From: an uncultured Eubacteriales bacterium
Lineage (GTDB): Bacteria; Bacillota; Clostridia; Lachnospirales; Lachnospiraceae
Length of the DNA: 64,000 nt
NCBI GenBank assembly: GCA_949294665.1
Contig: CASFID010000025.1
Span: 1 to 64,000, forward strand
Direction: 5' to 3'
Part shown: positions 7,997 to 16,845 of the stretch, one piece after another
Numbering within the stretch: position 1 is the first letter of the stretch
Layout of the letters: every line of letters starts with the position of its first letter
Position numbers and translations under genes: made by a program
Notes under the pieces: generated by a model
The model's input: only the letters and a program-made list of their open reading frames with translations
Told to the model about the DNA's origin: nothing
The model's database searches: none

Positions 7997-8060
7997 AAGT
8001 ACACCTCCATCTGTAAATTCTATACCATATTTTAGCATAAAGGTTAGTTTCGTACAATCC

Positions 8061-8582
8061 TTAACCTGCCGCCAGAAATACGCTGGCCGCCAGACCTGCG
8101 AAAGTGGCGGTGAGTGCGCCCGCCAGGGTGTACCGGGATCTTCTGATACCTGCGGTCATAAAGTATACGCTCATTGTGTAGAAGATCGTCTCGGTACAGC
8201 ACATGGAGATCGAGGCGATCCGCCCGAGAAGAGAATCGGTCCCGAAATTTTTGTAGACGTCAAGAAGGAGCCCGGTGGCGGCAGAGGAGGAGAACATCTT
8301 GACGATGGTGAGCGGGATGAGCTCCCCCGGGAAACCGATATGGGAAGAAAACCGCCCGATCAGGACTGCCAGAAAATCGAGGAAACCGGAGGCACGCAGG
8401 ATACCTACGGCAGCCATCAGCCCGATCAGCGTCGGCATGAGGCGGATGACAGTGAGAAATCCGCTGCGGGCGCCTTTGATGAAGGTGTCGTAGACATTGA
8501 TCCCGGACAGAAGTCCGTAGATCACTACTGCCAGTATGATAAATGGGACGATAAAATCGGAGATATAGATTAAAATGTGCAA
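8061..8582 (-). CDS. spmB: Spore maturation protein B
   Basis: SpmB is a membrane protein with a nucleoside-recognition (gate) domain. Together with SpmA it is needed for spore core dehydration. The 173-residue protein has four to five hydrophobic segments and the family stretches GARSGFLTVIRLMPTLIGLM, GILRASGFLD and CCTETIFYTMSVYF. I choose a TTG start at 8582, seven bases after AGGAG, because it gives the usual SpmB length; longer versions add 72 non-homologous residues. Unlike most genomes, spmA is not adjacent but lies 2 kb away on the other strand. Confidence 0.88.
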   Translation of the reverse strand: MHILIYISDFIVPFIILAVVIYGLLSGINVYDTFIKGARSGFLTVIRLMPTLIGLMAAVGILRASGFLDFLAVLIGRFSSHIGFPGELIPLTIVKMFSSSAATGLLLDVYKNFGTDSLLGRIASISMCCTETIFYTMSVYFMTAGIRRSRYTLAGALTATFAGLAASVFLAAG

Positions 8583-8804
8583 GGAAAGCTCCTGATTAAG
8601 ATATGCATTTGATAAATTTATATGCGGAAGAGGCAGAAGGGATTCAGACTTTCTTGTTATTGGAAGGGGTATATCGGGAAAGAAAGGTTCATAGAATACG
8701 ATAAAGACATTTCCGGAGTTCTTATGTCGTTTTCTTTTGTCCGTTACATAAAATCCACTACTGAAAACAATTGTATTCTGATAAAGGAGGAACTTCATTC
8801 TGCT

Positions 8805-10568
8805 GTGTGCGGGAGACGGCTTCTCCGCGCCGGTGCGGCGGCATTCCTGATCCCGGCGCTCCTGCTGAGCGGCTGCAGGGGAGGAAATGCCGAGGGAGAG
8901 GATGAGCGGTTCCGGGAATACACGAGAGAAGTCTTCTGTCAGGAGATCTCGTCAGATGTGGTCAGCCTTCACTATACTTTGAAGGAGCCGGAGAGATTCG
9001 GGATCAGCGGTGCGCCGGCGGTGTTCGGCGAATTTAGCGCAGACTCTACGCAGATAAAGGCCGCATGCGAGAACATGGCGACAGCGCTGACCGGATTTTC
9101 CTACAATGACCTGAGCATTCAGAACCGCCTTACTTATGATATCCTGGAGTATTATCTTGAAGCGGCGGAGGAGAGCGCAGACTATCTGCTGTATGAGGAA
9201 CCGCTGGGGCTGGTCAGCGGCGTGCAGACACAGCTCCCGGTCATCCTGTCAGAATATCAGTTCTACGACAGGGAAGATGTGGAGGAGTACCTGCAGCTGA
9301 TGCAGAGCACGCCGGATTATATAGACAGCCTGATCCGGTTTGAACGGGAGAAGTCAGAGGCAGGGCTGTTCATGGCGGATTATGCCGCGGATACGGTGAT
9401 CGGGCAGTGCAGCGCGTTTCTCGCGATGGGGGACGGCAATTATCTGTATTCTACGTTTGCCGATCGGATCGCAGGGCTGGAAGAGCTGACGGAGAAAGAG
9501 AAGAGTGATTATATAGAGGACAACGCACTGATGATGGAGGACTATGTCTATCCGGCGTACCAGACCCTGATGGCTGCGGTGGAGGAATTGAAGGGGACGG
9601 GGCAGAATGACAAGGGGCTCTGCTGCCTGCCGGAGGGGACAGAGTACTATGAGATGCTGGTGCGGCAGTCTACAGGTACGGATCAGACGGTGAGGGAGCT
9701 GGAGGATCTGACACGGAGACAGATCGTGGAGGATCTGGAATCGATGGAGAGTATCGTGGGGATCACCCGAGGGGAAGCGCAGGAGACGGCGGCGTCCATG
9801 GGGAAGAGCGACGCGGAGCTGATCCTGAGTGAGCTGCAGACAGGGATCAGCGCTGCATTTCCGGAGTATCCGGAGACAGAGCTGGAGGTAAAATATGTCC
9901 CCGAGGCAATGGAAGAGCATTTGAGCCCGGCATTTTATATGATACCGGCCATTGACAACACGCAGGAAAATGTGATCTACATCAACCAGTCGCAGATGGG
10001 AGATGACCTGACGCTGTTTACTACCCTGGCGCATGAAGGATTTCCAGGGCATCTCTATCAGACAGTATTCTTTGAGACGACAGATCCGGATCCGGTGCGC
10101 AGTCTCTTCAGCTTCGGAGGCTACGTGGAGGGCTGGGCGACTTATGCGGAAATGTGCAGCTACTATCTGACACCTCTCTCAAAAGAACAGGCGGTGCTTC
10201 TGCAGAAAAACAGTTCCATTATCCTCGCGCTGTACGCACTGGCGGATATGGGGATCCATTACGAGGGATGGAGCCGGATGGATACGGTGGCTTTTTTTAG
10301 TAATTACGGGATAACGGATGCGGACACGGTGGAGAGGATCTATGAGCTGATCATCGGATCGCCGGCGAACTATCTGAAATATTACATCGGCTATGTGCAG
10401 TTCCTGGAACTGAAAAAGGACTGGGCCAGAGAGAAGAAAGAGGATTTCTCCCAGAAGGAATTCCACGAGGCAGTGCTGACTGTGGGGCCGGCACCCTTTG
10501 AACTTGTGGAAAAATATATGTGGGATATCGCGGAGAATGACAGTGAGACGGATCGTGAAGAAGAGTAA
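8805..10568 (+). CDS. DUF885 putative metallopeptidase lipoprotein
   Basis: This 587-residue protein has a lipoprotein signal (RLLRAGAAAFLIPALLLSGC), so it should be anchored outside the membrane. The DUF885 domain fills the rest. The zinc-site motif HEGFPGHLYQ (His410, Glu411, His416) and the following EGWATYAE are typical of this M32-like carboxypeptidase group. The start is uncertain: GTG at 8805 gives a classic signal peptide but lies 14 nt after AAAGGAGG, while an in-frame ATG at 8724 would add 27 residues. It overlaps no minus-strand gene with this start and is followed 18 nt later by spmA, so the two are probably one operon. Confidence 0.85.
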   Translation: MCGRRLLRAGAAAFLIPALLLSGCRGGNAEGEDERFREYTREVFCQEISSDVVSLHYTLKEPERFGISGAPAVFGEFSADSTQIKAACENMATALTGFSYNDLSIQNRLTYDILEYYLEAAEESADYLLYEEPLGLVSGVQTQLPVILSEYQFYDREDVEEYLQLMQSTPDYIDSLIRFEREKSEAGLFMADYAADTVIGQCSAFLAMGDGNYLYSTFADRIAGLEELTEKEKSDYIEDNALMMEDYVYPAYQTLMAAVEELKGTGQNDKGLCCLPEGTEYYEMLVRQSTGTDQTVRELEDLTRRQIVEDLESMESIVGITRGEAQETAASMGKSDAELILSELQTGISAAFPEYPETELEVKYVPEAMEEHLSPAFYMIPAIDNTQENVIYINQSQMGDDLTLFTTLAHEGFPGHLYQTVFFETTDPDPVRSLFSFGGYVEGWATYAEMCSYYLTPLSKEQAVLLQKNSSIILALYALADMGIHYEGWSRMDTVAFFSNYGITDADTVERIYELIIGSPANYLKYYIGYVQFLELKKDWAREKKEDFSQKEFHEAVLTVGPAPFELVEKYMWDIAENDSETDREEE

Positions 10569-10586
10569 AGAGGGGAGGCGCCGGGT

Positions 10587-11204
10587 ATGCTGAATTATCT
10601 GTGGGCGGGGATGATCCTTGTGGGCATCCTGTATGGGGCGTTTAACGGAAAGATGCCGGATATCACGAATGCGGCACTCGATTCTGCTAAAGAGGCGGTG
10701 ACGCTGTGTATCACGATGATCGGAGTGATGTCCTTCTGGACCGGGATCATGGAGATTGCGTCCAGGGCCGGGATCATCGGCATGGCAGCGGGAAAGATGC
10801 AGCCGCTGATCAGATTTCTGTTTCCGGAGATCCCGAAAGGACATAAGGCGAACGAACATATCACGACAAATTTTATCGCAAATTTTCTCGGGCTTGGCTG
10901 GGCGGCGACGCCCGCCGGGCTTAAGGCCATGGAGGAACTGGGGCGGCTGGAGGACGACCGGCGCGCAGGGAGGGCGGCAGGCCCTGTGCGGAAGAAAGGG
11001 ATCGCCAGCAATGAGATGTGCACGTTCCTGATCCTCAATATCTCATCTCTGCAGCTGATCCCGGTGAATGTGATCGCATACCGGAGCCAGTACGGAAGCG
11101 CCAATCCGGCAGGGATCGTGGGGGCGGGCATTGCGGCGACAGCGGTCAGCACGGGGGCGGCGATCGTGTTCTGCAGGCTGATGGACCGGAAGCGGAGAGG
11201 GTAA
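10587..11204 (+). CDS. spmA: Spore maturation protein A
   Basis: SpmA is the membrane partner of SpmB in spore core dehydration. The 205-residue protein shows the family's NYLWAGMILVGILYGAFNGK start, the nucleoside-recognition gate region GVMSFWTGIMEIASRAG, NFLGLGWAATPAGLKAME and NEMCTFLILNISSLQLIP. About four to five membrane segments are visible. It follows the DUF885 gene by 18 nt and ends inside a terminator hairpin. The pair spmA/spmB is split here. Confidence 0.93.
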   Translation: MLNYLWAGMILVGILYGAFNGKMPDITNAALDSAKEAVTLCITMIGVMSFWTGIMEIASRAGIIGMAAGKMQPLIRFLFPEIPKGHKANEHITTNFIANFLGLGWAATPAGLKAMEELGRLEDDRRAGRAAGPVRKKGIASNEMCTFLILNISSLQLIPVNVIAYRSQYGSANPAGIVGAGIAATAVSTGAAIVFCRLMDRKRRG

Positions 11205-11220
11205 GGCTCTCCGTTTTTTT
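11193..11220 (+). terminator. Terminator of spmA
   Basis: CGGAGAG and CTCTCCG form a 7-bp stem with a 7-nt loop, followed by seven T. The 5' arm overlaps the last codons and stop of spmA. Confidence 0.9.
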
Positions 11221-11231
11221 GTCGAACTCAC

Positions 11232-11261
11232 CTGACAGCAACTGATAAATTCAGCTATTTT
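11232..11261 (+). promoter_or_regulatory. Possible promoter of the LysM/DUF5711/cvpA operon
   Basis: CTGACA (11232-11237) and TATTTT (11256-11261) are separated by 18 nt in the 100-bp gap between the spmA terminator and the next gene. The match is moderate and rests mainly on position. Confidence 0.35.
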
Positions 11262-11304
11262 CGTATGCTATGCTTAGGAAAAATTAAATCAGAGGTGAGT
11301 ATAG

Positions 11305-12552
11305 ATGGAAAGACAGATACCAAAAAATGTTCGTCAGATAGGAAATGTAAGTGACAGTCCGAAGATCTATGTGGAGGATTATGTAGATACCTTTTTCATG
11401 CAGCTGTGCGAAAAATGTGAGAGAGCCGGGGGCGGCCCGATCGGCGCCTTCCTTGTGGGAGATATGGAGGAAGGAGGCGGAGAAGAATATGTATACATCT
11501 ACGGTGCGATACAGATGCATGAGCTTACGATGTCGGGCAGTGAGTATGTGATCGATGAGAATACATGGAAGCAGGCGTATGAGGACTGCAAGCAGTATTT
11601 TGAGGACGGCGAGATGCTTGGCTGGTTCGTGGCACAGCAGGGAGTTCCTCTTGTGCCGGACCAGAGCACAGTGAAGCTGCACAGGAAGTCTTTCCCCAAG
11701 AAAAATACAGTGTTTATCATGAAGGATCCTGCGGAGAAGGAGGAAGTCTACTATGTACACAAGATGAACGACCTGATGGAAATCGGGGGACATTATACAT
11801 ATTATGAAAAAAATCCCTGCATGCAGAATTATATGATCTCCACGAGAAAAAAGAACGGTGTGTTTCCTTCGGAGACTGTTGAGGACAGAGCTGCGAAGGA
11901 CTTTCGTAATCTGGTCAGAACAAAAGGAGAGGGAGCAAGACAGAAGAAAGCAGGAGGGATGATGTATGCGGTAAGCGCATGCCTCGTACTCGTTCTGATC
12001 GTTATGGGAGTGTCCATGGTAAATAACTTCGACAGAATGAAAGCGGTACAGTCGACACTGGACAACCTGACAGGACAGACAGACACTGTGGAAACTCAGG
12101 AGACCAGCGGTACGGTGACGGCAGTGACATCTGAGGAGGGATCTGCAGGAGACGGCGGAGAAGCACAGGACGAAGACAGCGGACAGGCTGATACCCGGAC
12201 TCAGGATGATGCACAGGCAGCAGACGGGGAGGAGAACAGTGCGGACATGCAGGATGGTTCAAATGGAAACACTGCGGCAGAAGGAAGTAAAGACAGCAGC
12301 GCCGCAGAGGATGAGAATACGGCGGACACCAGCAAAACAGCAGGGACAGCGGACAGCACGGAAGCAGGGACAGCGGCCGATTCCGGTGAAAACGGGAGCA
12401 ATGGCATCTATATCGTAGAAAAGGGGGACACACTTGCTATTATCAGCCGGAAAATGTATGGAGATCTGAACCATGTTGATGCGATCTGCAGGATGAACGG
12501 CATCACGGACGGGAATCTGATTTATGTAGGACAAAAATTGCTATTGCCATAA
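11305..12552 (+). CDS. Membrane LysM protein with an N-terminal JAB/MPN-like region
   Basis: This 415-residue protein has a cytoplasmic N-terminal region (1-210), one membrane helix (about 219-241), an acidic Ser/Thr/Ala/Glu-rich linker (about 250-365) and a C-terminal LysM domain (368-415, IVEKGDTLAIISRKMYG). LysM binds peptidoglycan, so the C-terminus is outside. In the N-terminal region, LGWFVAQQGVPLVPDQST (105-122) lines up by eye with the JAMM site of MPN proteases (GWxHSHP..S..D), but the metal-binding histidines are gone. I infer a catalytically dead MPN fold. AGAGGTGA precedes the ATG. It heads a three-gene operon with the DUF5711 gene and cvpA. Confidence 0.75.
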   Translation: MERQIPKNVRQIGNVSDSPKIYVEDYVDTFFMQLCEKCERAGGGPIGAFLVGDMEEGGGEEYVYIYGAIQMHELTMSGSEYVIDENTWKQAYEDCKQYFEDGEMLGWFVAQQGVPLVPDQSTVKLHRKSFPKKNTVFIMKDPAEKEEVYYVHKMNDLMEIGGHYTYYEKNPCMQNYMISTRKKNGVFPSETVEDRAAKDFRNLVRTKGEGARQKKAGGMMYAVSACLVLVLIVMGVSMVNNFDRMKAVQSTLDNLTGQTDTVETQETSGTVTAVTSEEGSAGDGGEAQDEDSGQADTRTQDDAQAADGEENSADMQDGSNGNTAAEGSKDSSAAEDENTADTSKTAGTADSTEAGTAADSGENGSNGIYIVEKGDTLAIISRKMYGDLNHVDAICRMNGITDGNLIYVGQKLLLP

Positions 12553-12615
12553 AGTCGTGTTATAATCTACAGGAAAAAGAACTGGAAAAACAAGACAGAC
12601 GATAAGGGGAGTTAT

Positions 12616-13812
12616 ATGGCGCAAAAGAAGATTCCGTATCTCAGGATCGTAGAGCCTCCCGAAGATCCGGCGGAAGTAAAAAAGAAGGTAAGAAGATTCC
12701 GAAAGCAGAAGATGATCGATATTCTCGCCATCGCCGTACTTGCAGCCCTGGCGGTATGCGGGACGTATCTCCTGCTGAAGAATCAGACATATGACCGGGC
12801 ACGCAGTGCATCGACCTATAAGAATGATATATCGGATACAAACAGCTACGTGGAGTTCGCGGGAGGGATCGTCCGTTATAACAGGGACGGAGTTGTGTTC
12901 CTGAACAGGAAGAATGAGGAGCAGTGGATCCAGTCCACGCAGCTGCAGAATCCCATTATTGAGGTAAAGGATAAGACCTTTGCCGTTGCGGACAGGGGCG
13001 GGAACAATATCCTGGTATTCACAGAGGATGGGCTGAAAGGTGAGATCGAGACAACACTGCCCATTGAAAAGATAACAGTTTCGGAGCAGGGGATCGTGAG
13101 CGCGATCCTGCGCAATGAAAATTCGCCGCGCATCCTGACATATGACGCGGCGGGGAATATCCTGGTGGAACAGCAGGTGACCATGAGCAGTATGGGATAT
13201 CCTGTAGCGCTGGCTCTGTCGGATGACGGCAATACGCTGGCCGTATCCTATCTGTATACTGAGGGGACAAGCCTGGGATCAAGAGTCGTCTACTACAATT
13301 TCGGCGAGGCAGGGCAGGAGAAAGCAGACAATACGGTCGCGTCGGATGAATACAGCGGAGAGATCGCCGCAGATATTTTCTTTATGGGGAATGACCGGTC
13401 TGTGGCAGTGGGAGACAATTCTTTCATTATATACGAAGGCCTGGAGACACCGGAAAAGGTGAAGGAAGTCACCCTCAATCGAGAGATCAGGAGTGTATTC
13501 CACTCAGACCGTTATATCGGTTTTATCCTTCTCAACGAAGAAAAATCCGGTTATGAGGTCTCACTGTATGACCGGTCCGGAAATCAGGTGATCCGGAAGC
13601 CGGTTTCAGGCGAATATGCCCATGTCAAGATAGATGGGGATGAGATCATCATGTTTGACGGCAGCAGATGCTGCATTATGACAGACACGGGGGTTATGAA
13701 ATTCCAGGGGAACCTGAATGTGGAGGCATTGGAAATGTTCGGAGCTCCCGGACTGAACAGATACTATGTGATGAGTGTAGATGAATTGAAAGTGATTTAT
13801 CTTACAAATTAG
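12616..13812 (+). CDS. DUF5711 family membrane-anchored protein
   Basis: This 398-residue protein has a basic cytoplasmic N-terminus, one membrane helix at about 35-55 (IDILAIAVLAALAVCGTYLL) and a large extracytoplasmic region. That region is made of repeated short beta-strand blocks such as VVFLNRKNEEQW and ILTYDAAGNILVEQ, which suggests a beta-propeller. The family (DUF5711) is found mostly in Lachnospiraceae and has no known function. It lies 63 nt after the LysM gene and 8 nt before cvpA, so an envelope role is inferred from context only. Confidence 0.75.
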   Translation: MAQKKIPYLRIVEPPEDPAEVKKKVRRFRKQKMIDILAIAVLAALAVCGTYLLLKNQTYDRARSASTYKNDISDTNSYVEFAGGIVRYNRDGVVFLNRKNEEQWIQSTQLQNPIIEVKDKTFAVADRGGNNILVFTEDGLKGEIETTLPIEKITVSEQGIVSAILRNENSPRILTYDAAGNILVEQQVTMSSMGYPVALALSDDGNTLAVSYLYTEGTSLGSRVVYYNFGEAGQEKADNTVASDEYSGEIAADIFFMGNDRSVAVGDNSFIIYEGLETPEKVKEVTLNREIRSVFHSDRYIGFILLNEEKSGYEVSLYDRSGNQVIRKPVSGEYAHVKIDGDEIIMFDGSRCCIMTDTGVMKFQGNLNVEALEMFGAPGLNRYYVMSVDELKVIYLTN

Positions 13813-13820
13813 GAGACGAT

Positions 13821-14639
13821 ATGGATAATTGGCTGTTGATAATAGTTGCAACTGTTTTTTTAGTATGTATTGTAGTGGGGTACATAAGAGGCTTCCTGAA
13901 ATTAGGACTTTCTCTTCTGTCGACTGTGCTGACGATCGTGATTGTGGCGTTCCTCTCTCCCTATGTGGCCGATGCCCTGGCAAAGTACACGCCGGTGGAT
14001 GATTTCATAGAGGAGCGGTGTGTGGCGGCATTTATGCCTGAGATATCCCAGGATCAGCTCGCAGATCTCGATCTCAGCGGAACTCCGCTGGAAAATCTTA
14101 GTCAGGATCAGCTGCAGAATCTGAATGATCTGGACTGGGATCGTCTGGGGATCAAGGTCCAGGATATTCTGAACGTGATCGGAGAGATTCCGCGGGATAT
14201 TCAGATCAGCGAGATCGAGAATGCGCCTCTGCCGGAATTTTTAAAGGATCAGCTCATGGATAACAACAATGAAGCATCCTATAATTCTCTCGGGGTGAGC
14301 TCTTTCCCACAGTATGTGGCGGCGTTCATATCCGGAATGGTGCTGAATATCCTGTCGTTCCTTGTGACTTTCGTGATCGCTGTCATCCTGGTCAAGGCGC
14401 TGATGGTCGCCGTGAATATCATTGGCGAGCTCCCGGTGCTGGGACTGATCAACCACATCGGCGGCGCCGCGCTGGGTCTGGTGCTGGGCCTGGTCATCGT
14501 GTGGATCGGCTTTCTGATCATGACGCTTCTGTATGCGACGGAAGCAGGAAGCGCATGCTTTGCGATGGTGGAGAAGAGCAGTATCCTTACGCTGCTCTAT
14601 GATACGAACCCTCTGCTGACAAGGCTCCTCGGTCTCTGA
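13821..14639 (+). CDS. CvpA family membrane protein
   Basis: This 272-residue protein has a CvpA-type N-terminus (VVGYIRGFLKLGLSLLSTVL) and four hydrophobic segments, at about 4-22, 27-45, 165-195 and 205-240. A hydrophilic loop of about 110 residues, rich in Asp, Leu and Gln, separates the first and second pairs. CvpA proteins are linked to colicin V production in E. coli and to envelope stress; the role in Clostridia is unknown. It ends the operon that starts at 11305. Confidence 0.8.
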   Translation: MDNWLLIIVATVFLVCIVVGYIRGFLKLGLSLLSTVLTIVIVAFLSPYVADALAKYTPVDDFIEERCVAAFMPEISQDQLADLDLSGTPLENLSQDQLQNLNDLDWDRLGIKVQDILNVIGEIPRDIQISEIENAPLPEFLKDQLMDNNNEASYNSLGVSSFPQYVAAFISGMVLNILSFLVTFVIAVILVKALMVAVNIIGELPVLGLINHIGGAALGLVLGLVIVWIGFLIMTLLYATEAGSACFAMVEKSSILTLLYDTNPLLTRLLGL

Positions 14640-14754
14640 CAGGCATCATTTCCGCACTACATTTTTGGAGCGGGGCACATCAGCATGGCGGATGTACATG
14701 CGCGCGGCAGCAGGTGGAAACAGTAACATCTGGTAATATTTTATCAAAAATAGC

Positions 14755-14784
14755 TTGACAGATCCCCCTGAAATATGGTATTTT
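14755..14784 (+). promoter_or_regulatory. Promoter of tRNA-Ala/tRNA-Asn
   Basis: A perfect -35 TTGACA (14755-14760) and a TATTTT -10 (14779-14784), separated by 18 nt, lie about 25 nt before tRNA-Ala. Confidence 0.7.
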
Positions 14785-14809
14785 ATAAAAGTTCTAAAAA
14801 ACATATTTC

Positions 14810-14882
14810 GGGGGATTAGCTCAGTTGGGAGAGCGCCTGCCTTGCAAGCAGGAGGTCACGAGTTCGACTCTCGTATTCTCCA
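14810..14882 (+). tRNA. tRNA-Ala (TGC)
   Basis: The acceptor stem is GGGGGAT paired with ATTCTCC (two G-T pairs), the anticodon loop is CTTGCAA (TGC), and the T loop is TTCGACT. It is paired with tRNA-Asn, and both lie just left of the T7SS locus. Confidence 0.96.
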
Positions 14883-14919
14883 CTTGACAGCATAACATAA
14901 GCTGTTGAAAATTAAATAT

Positions 14920-14992
14920 TCCTCCTTAGCTCAGTCGGTAGAGCATTCGGCTGTTAACCGAAGTGTCGTTGGTTCAAGTCCAACAGGGGGAG
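14920..14992 (+). tRNA. tRNA-Asn (GTT)
   Basis: The acceptor stem is TCCTCCT paired with AGGGGGA, the anticodon loop is CTGTTAA (GTT), and the T loop is TTCAAGT. Confidence 0.96.
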
Positions 14993-14996
14993 CTTG

Positions 14997-15033
14997 AAAA
15001 ACCTCATGTTACATTTACAGCATGAGGTTTTTC
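14997..15033 (+). terminator. Terminator after tRNA-Asn
   Basis: AAACCTCATG and CATGAGGTTT form a stem with a 12-nt loop and a TTTTTC tail, starting 5 nt after tRNA-Asn. Confidence 0.9.
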
Positions 15034-15079
15034 TTTGCGTCCAGGCAGATCAGAGGTCTGCCGTTCGGGTTATTATATA

Positions 15080-15108
15080 AGAAAAGCAGCAGCCTGAAAA
15101 AGCTGCTG
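15080..15108 (-). terminator. Terminator of the XRE regulator gene
   Basis: Read on the minus strand, CAGCAGC and GCTGCTG form a stem followed by CTTTTCTTA. It lies about 45 nt after the regulator's stop codon. Confidence 0.6.
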
Positions 15109-15124
15109 TACATTTCTCTTTGAG

Positions 15125-15159
15125 GATCTTCCCTGAGCGGGAAGATCATTTTATTTTTT
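15125..15159 (+). terminator. Hairpin with a plus-strand T-rich tail
   Basis: GATCTTCCC and GGGAAGATC form a perfect 9-bp stem followed by ATTTTATTTTTT. The tail overlaps the last codons of the convergent regulator gene. It would act as a second stop for transcription coming from the tRNAs. Confidence 0.6.
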
Positions 15160-16593
15160 CTGATATTTTTCGATCACCATTTTGAGCTGTTCTATCATCT
15201 CTTCTTTTGTAAAGAAAAGCCGATCATCCATATTATCACAGAAATCAAAAAACGTAAAAAGAAGACCGGGTTCTTCGATGTCAAGATAAATCAGGTTATG
15301 TGTAACAGGTGAGTTCAGCATCAGGTATCCCCGGGTCTGGCTGATGAACAGAAAAAGTTCATTGTCCAGGTTGCCTATATTATTCTTCAGCATGCGGTAG
15401 TTACCGGTGCGGCATGCCTGAAGGAGCTGGCGTGCTAAGTTAACTCTGTCCTCCATCTCAGGCCTGTTATATGCGTTGGGAGGATATTCCCCGATCTCAC
15501 CGGTCTCCATAAAGCGGAGCAGTCCTTCCAGAGAAAAAACCGAACACATGGAGGAAGTATTGCGGTTTTTATTCATATTATTAACATAATCAACAAATCT
15601 TTCAATGAAGGCGGAGCGGTTGGGAAGGTCCTGTATGACATATTTGTCAGCAAAATAGGCATCCATAAAAAGCGTCAGGCACGGCGTCATCTGGAAAGAG
15701 TATCCCGGCATATTTACATTGACCAGATTCTGTGCGTACTCCAGCTGATCGAGCAGGTTGTCGATCCGTTTCAGCAGGCAGGATGATTTTTTCAGATAAT
15801 CATCAAAAATACCGCAGAACATTTCAAGAGATTCCGAAGTGCTGGTAATGTAGCCTTTTCTAATATCAGCGGTCAGAAGACATGCGTATTCTGACGTGAT
15901 GATTATATAAGGAAATAATGTAAAAGAGTCATTTTTGGATGAAATATTATCATAGTAATAAAATGTTTCATAATTACGGATGCTTCCATATAAAGGAAGT
16001 ATGCTCTTCAGACAGTTCAGGTTATAGTCATTCTTTCCCTGTGAAAAGTCTGTATTGTTATCAAAGCAGATAATATGGTCTATCAAGACATTGGACTTCC
16101 CGATTCCTTCCGATACAAGCAGATCGATCAGGAAACTATAGTCCGGCTGTATGAGCATGCGGATATGCCCTTTTTCCCTTGAAAATTCAAGCGAAAGGAT
16201 GCGGAGCAGAGCGTTGTTGATTTCTGTCTGTGTGTTCAGAAGGATAATATCGTCTTTTTCCGGAATGACCTCCGCTTTGTAGGCGGCAGCCGGAAAGGAA
16301 AGTGTGGGAAGCCGGAATTCTTCAAAAAAGAGTTTTACATTTTTCCTCCGGTAATAATTCTCCGGTCCGATCAGTGTGATCACGTATGCTTCCTGCATTT
16401 CTTTCGTTTCGTTGGGAGAGAGCTGCATGAATCTGCACATATTTGCCACCATCTCAATAGAAGTCGGTTTTCTTTTGCCGTTTATGATTTTATACATGTT
16501 AGAACGATCCAGACCGCAGTACTGTGCGAGCGGATAGGTCTTAATATTTTTATTGTGTATGTGCTGTGACAGCAATTCAGAAAATTCTGACAT
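15151..16593 (-). CDS. XRE-type helix-turn-helix regulator with a large C-terminal region
   Basis: This 480-residue protein has an N-terminal HTH (residues about 5-65: LAQYCGLDRSNMYKIINGKR followed by SIEMVANMCRFMQLS). About 400 residues of unrecognised, probably helical sensor region follow. I start it at 16593, where ATG follows AAAGGGGAA; a longer version lacks a ribosome binding site. It is divergent from the first gene of the T7SS locus with 252 bp between them, so it is the obvious candidate controller of that locus. The ligand is unknown. No kinase or phosphatase domain is seen in it. Confidence 0.75.
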   Translation of the reverse strand: MSEFSELLSQHIHNKNIKTYPLAQYCGLDRSNMYKIINGKRKPTSIEMVANMCRFMQLSPNETKEMQEAYVITLIGPENYYRRKNVKLFFEEFRLPTLSFPAAAYKAEVIPEKDDIILLNTQTEINNALLRILSLEFSREKGHIRMLIQPDYSFLIDLLVSEGIGKSNVLIDHIICFDNNTDFSQGKNDYNLNCLKSILPLYGSIRNYETFYYYDNISSKNDSFTLFPYIIITSEYACLLTADIRKGYITSTSESLEMFCGIFDDYLKKSSCLLKRIDNLLDQLEYAQNLVNVNMPGYSFQMTPCLTLFMDAYFADKYVIQDLPNRSAFIERFVDYVNNMNKNRNTSSMCSVFSLEGLLRFMETGEIGEYPPNAYNRPEMEDRVNLARQLLQACRTGNYRMLKNNIGNLDNELFLFISQTRGYLMLNSPVTHNLIYLDIEEPGLLFTFFDFCDNMDDRLFFTKEEMIEQLKMVIEKYQKK

Positions 16594-16761
16594 AAACTGA
16601 TTCCCCTTTATATATATTTGTTCCAAGAATATTGATAATTGTTTCACATATATACCCTGTGAAGGTATAAAACGGCGGACATTAGCATTCAAACGAAATA
16701 ATTATAAGAGATGAAATATAAAAATACTATAAAAATTGTGAAAAAAATCTGACCACAAAAC

Positions 16762-16790
16762 TTGACACATATTGAGATTTAATAGAGTAA
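16762..16790 (+). promoter_or_regulatory. Possible promoter of the T7SS locus
   Basis: TTGACA lies at 16762-16767 in an AT-rich divergent region, 78 nt before the first T7SS gene. The -10 is weak: TAGAGT at 16783 (15-nt spacer) or GAGTAA at 16785 (17 nt). A good -35 with a poor -10 would suit an activator-dependent promoter. Confidence 0.4.
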
Positions 16791-16845
16791 ATCATTAAAA
16801 TACAAATAATGACAAAATTTTACTTTCTTACAGGAGGAGAGAATT

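Noticed and set aside
8583-8798. A 72-residue N-terminal extension of spmB
   Set aside because: The extension has no family match, and a TTG with AGGAG at 8582 gives the normal SpmB length.
11305-11935. An active JAMM metalloprotease in the LysM protein
   Set aside because: The positions expected to hold the metal-binding histidines are Val and Gln.
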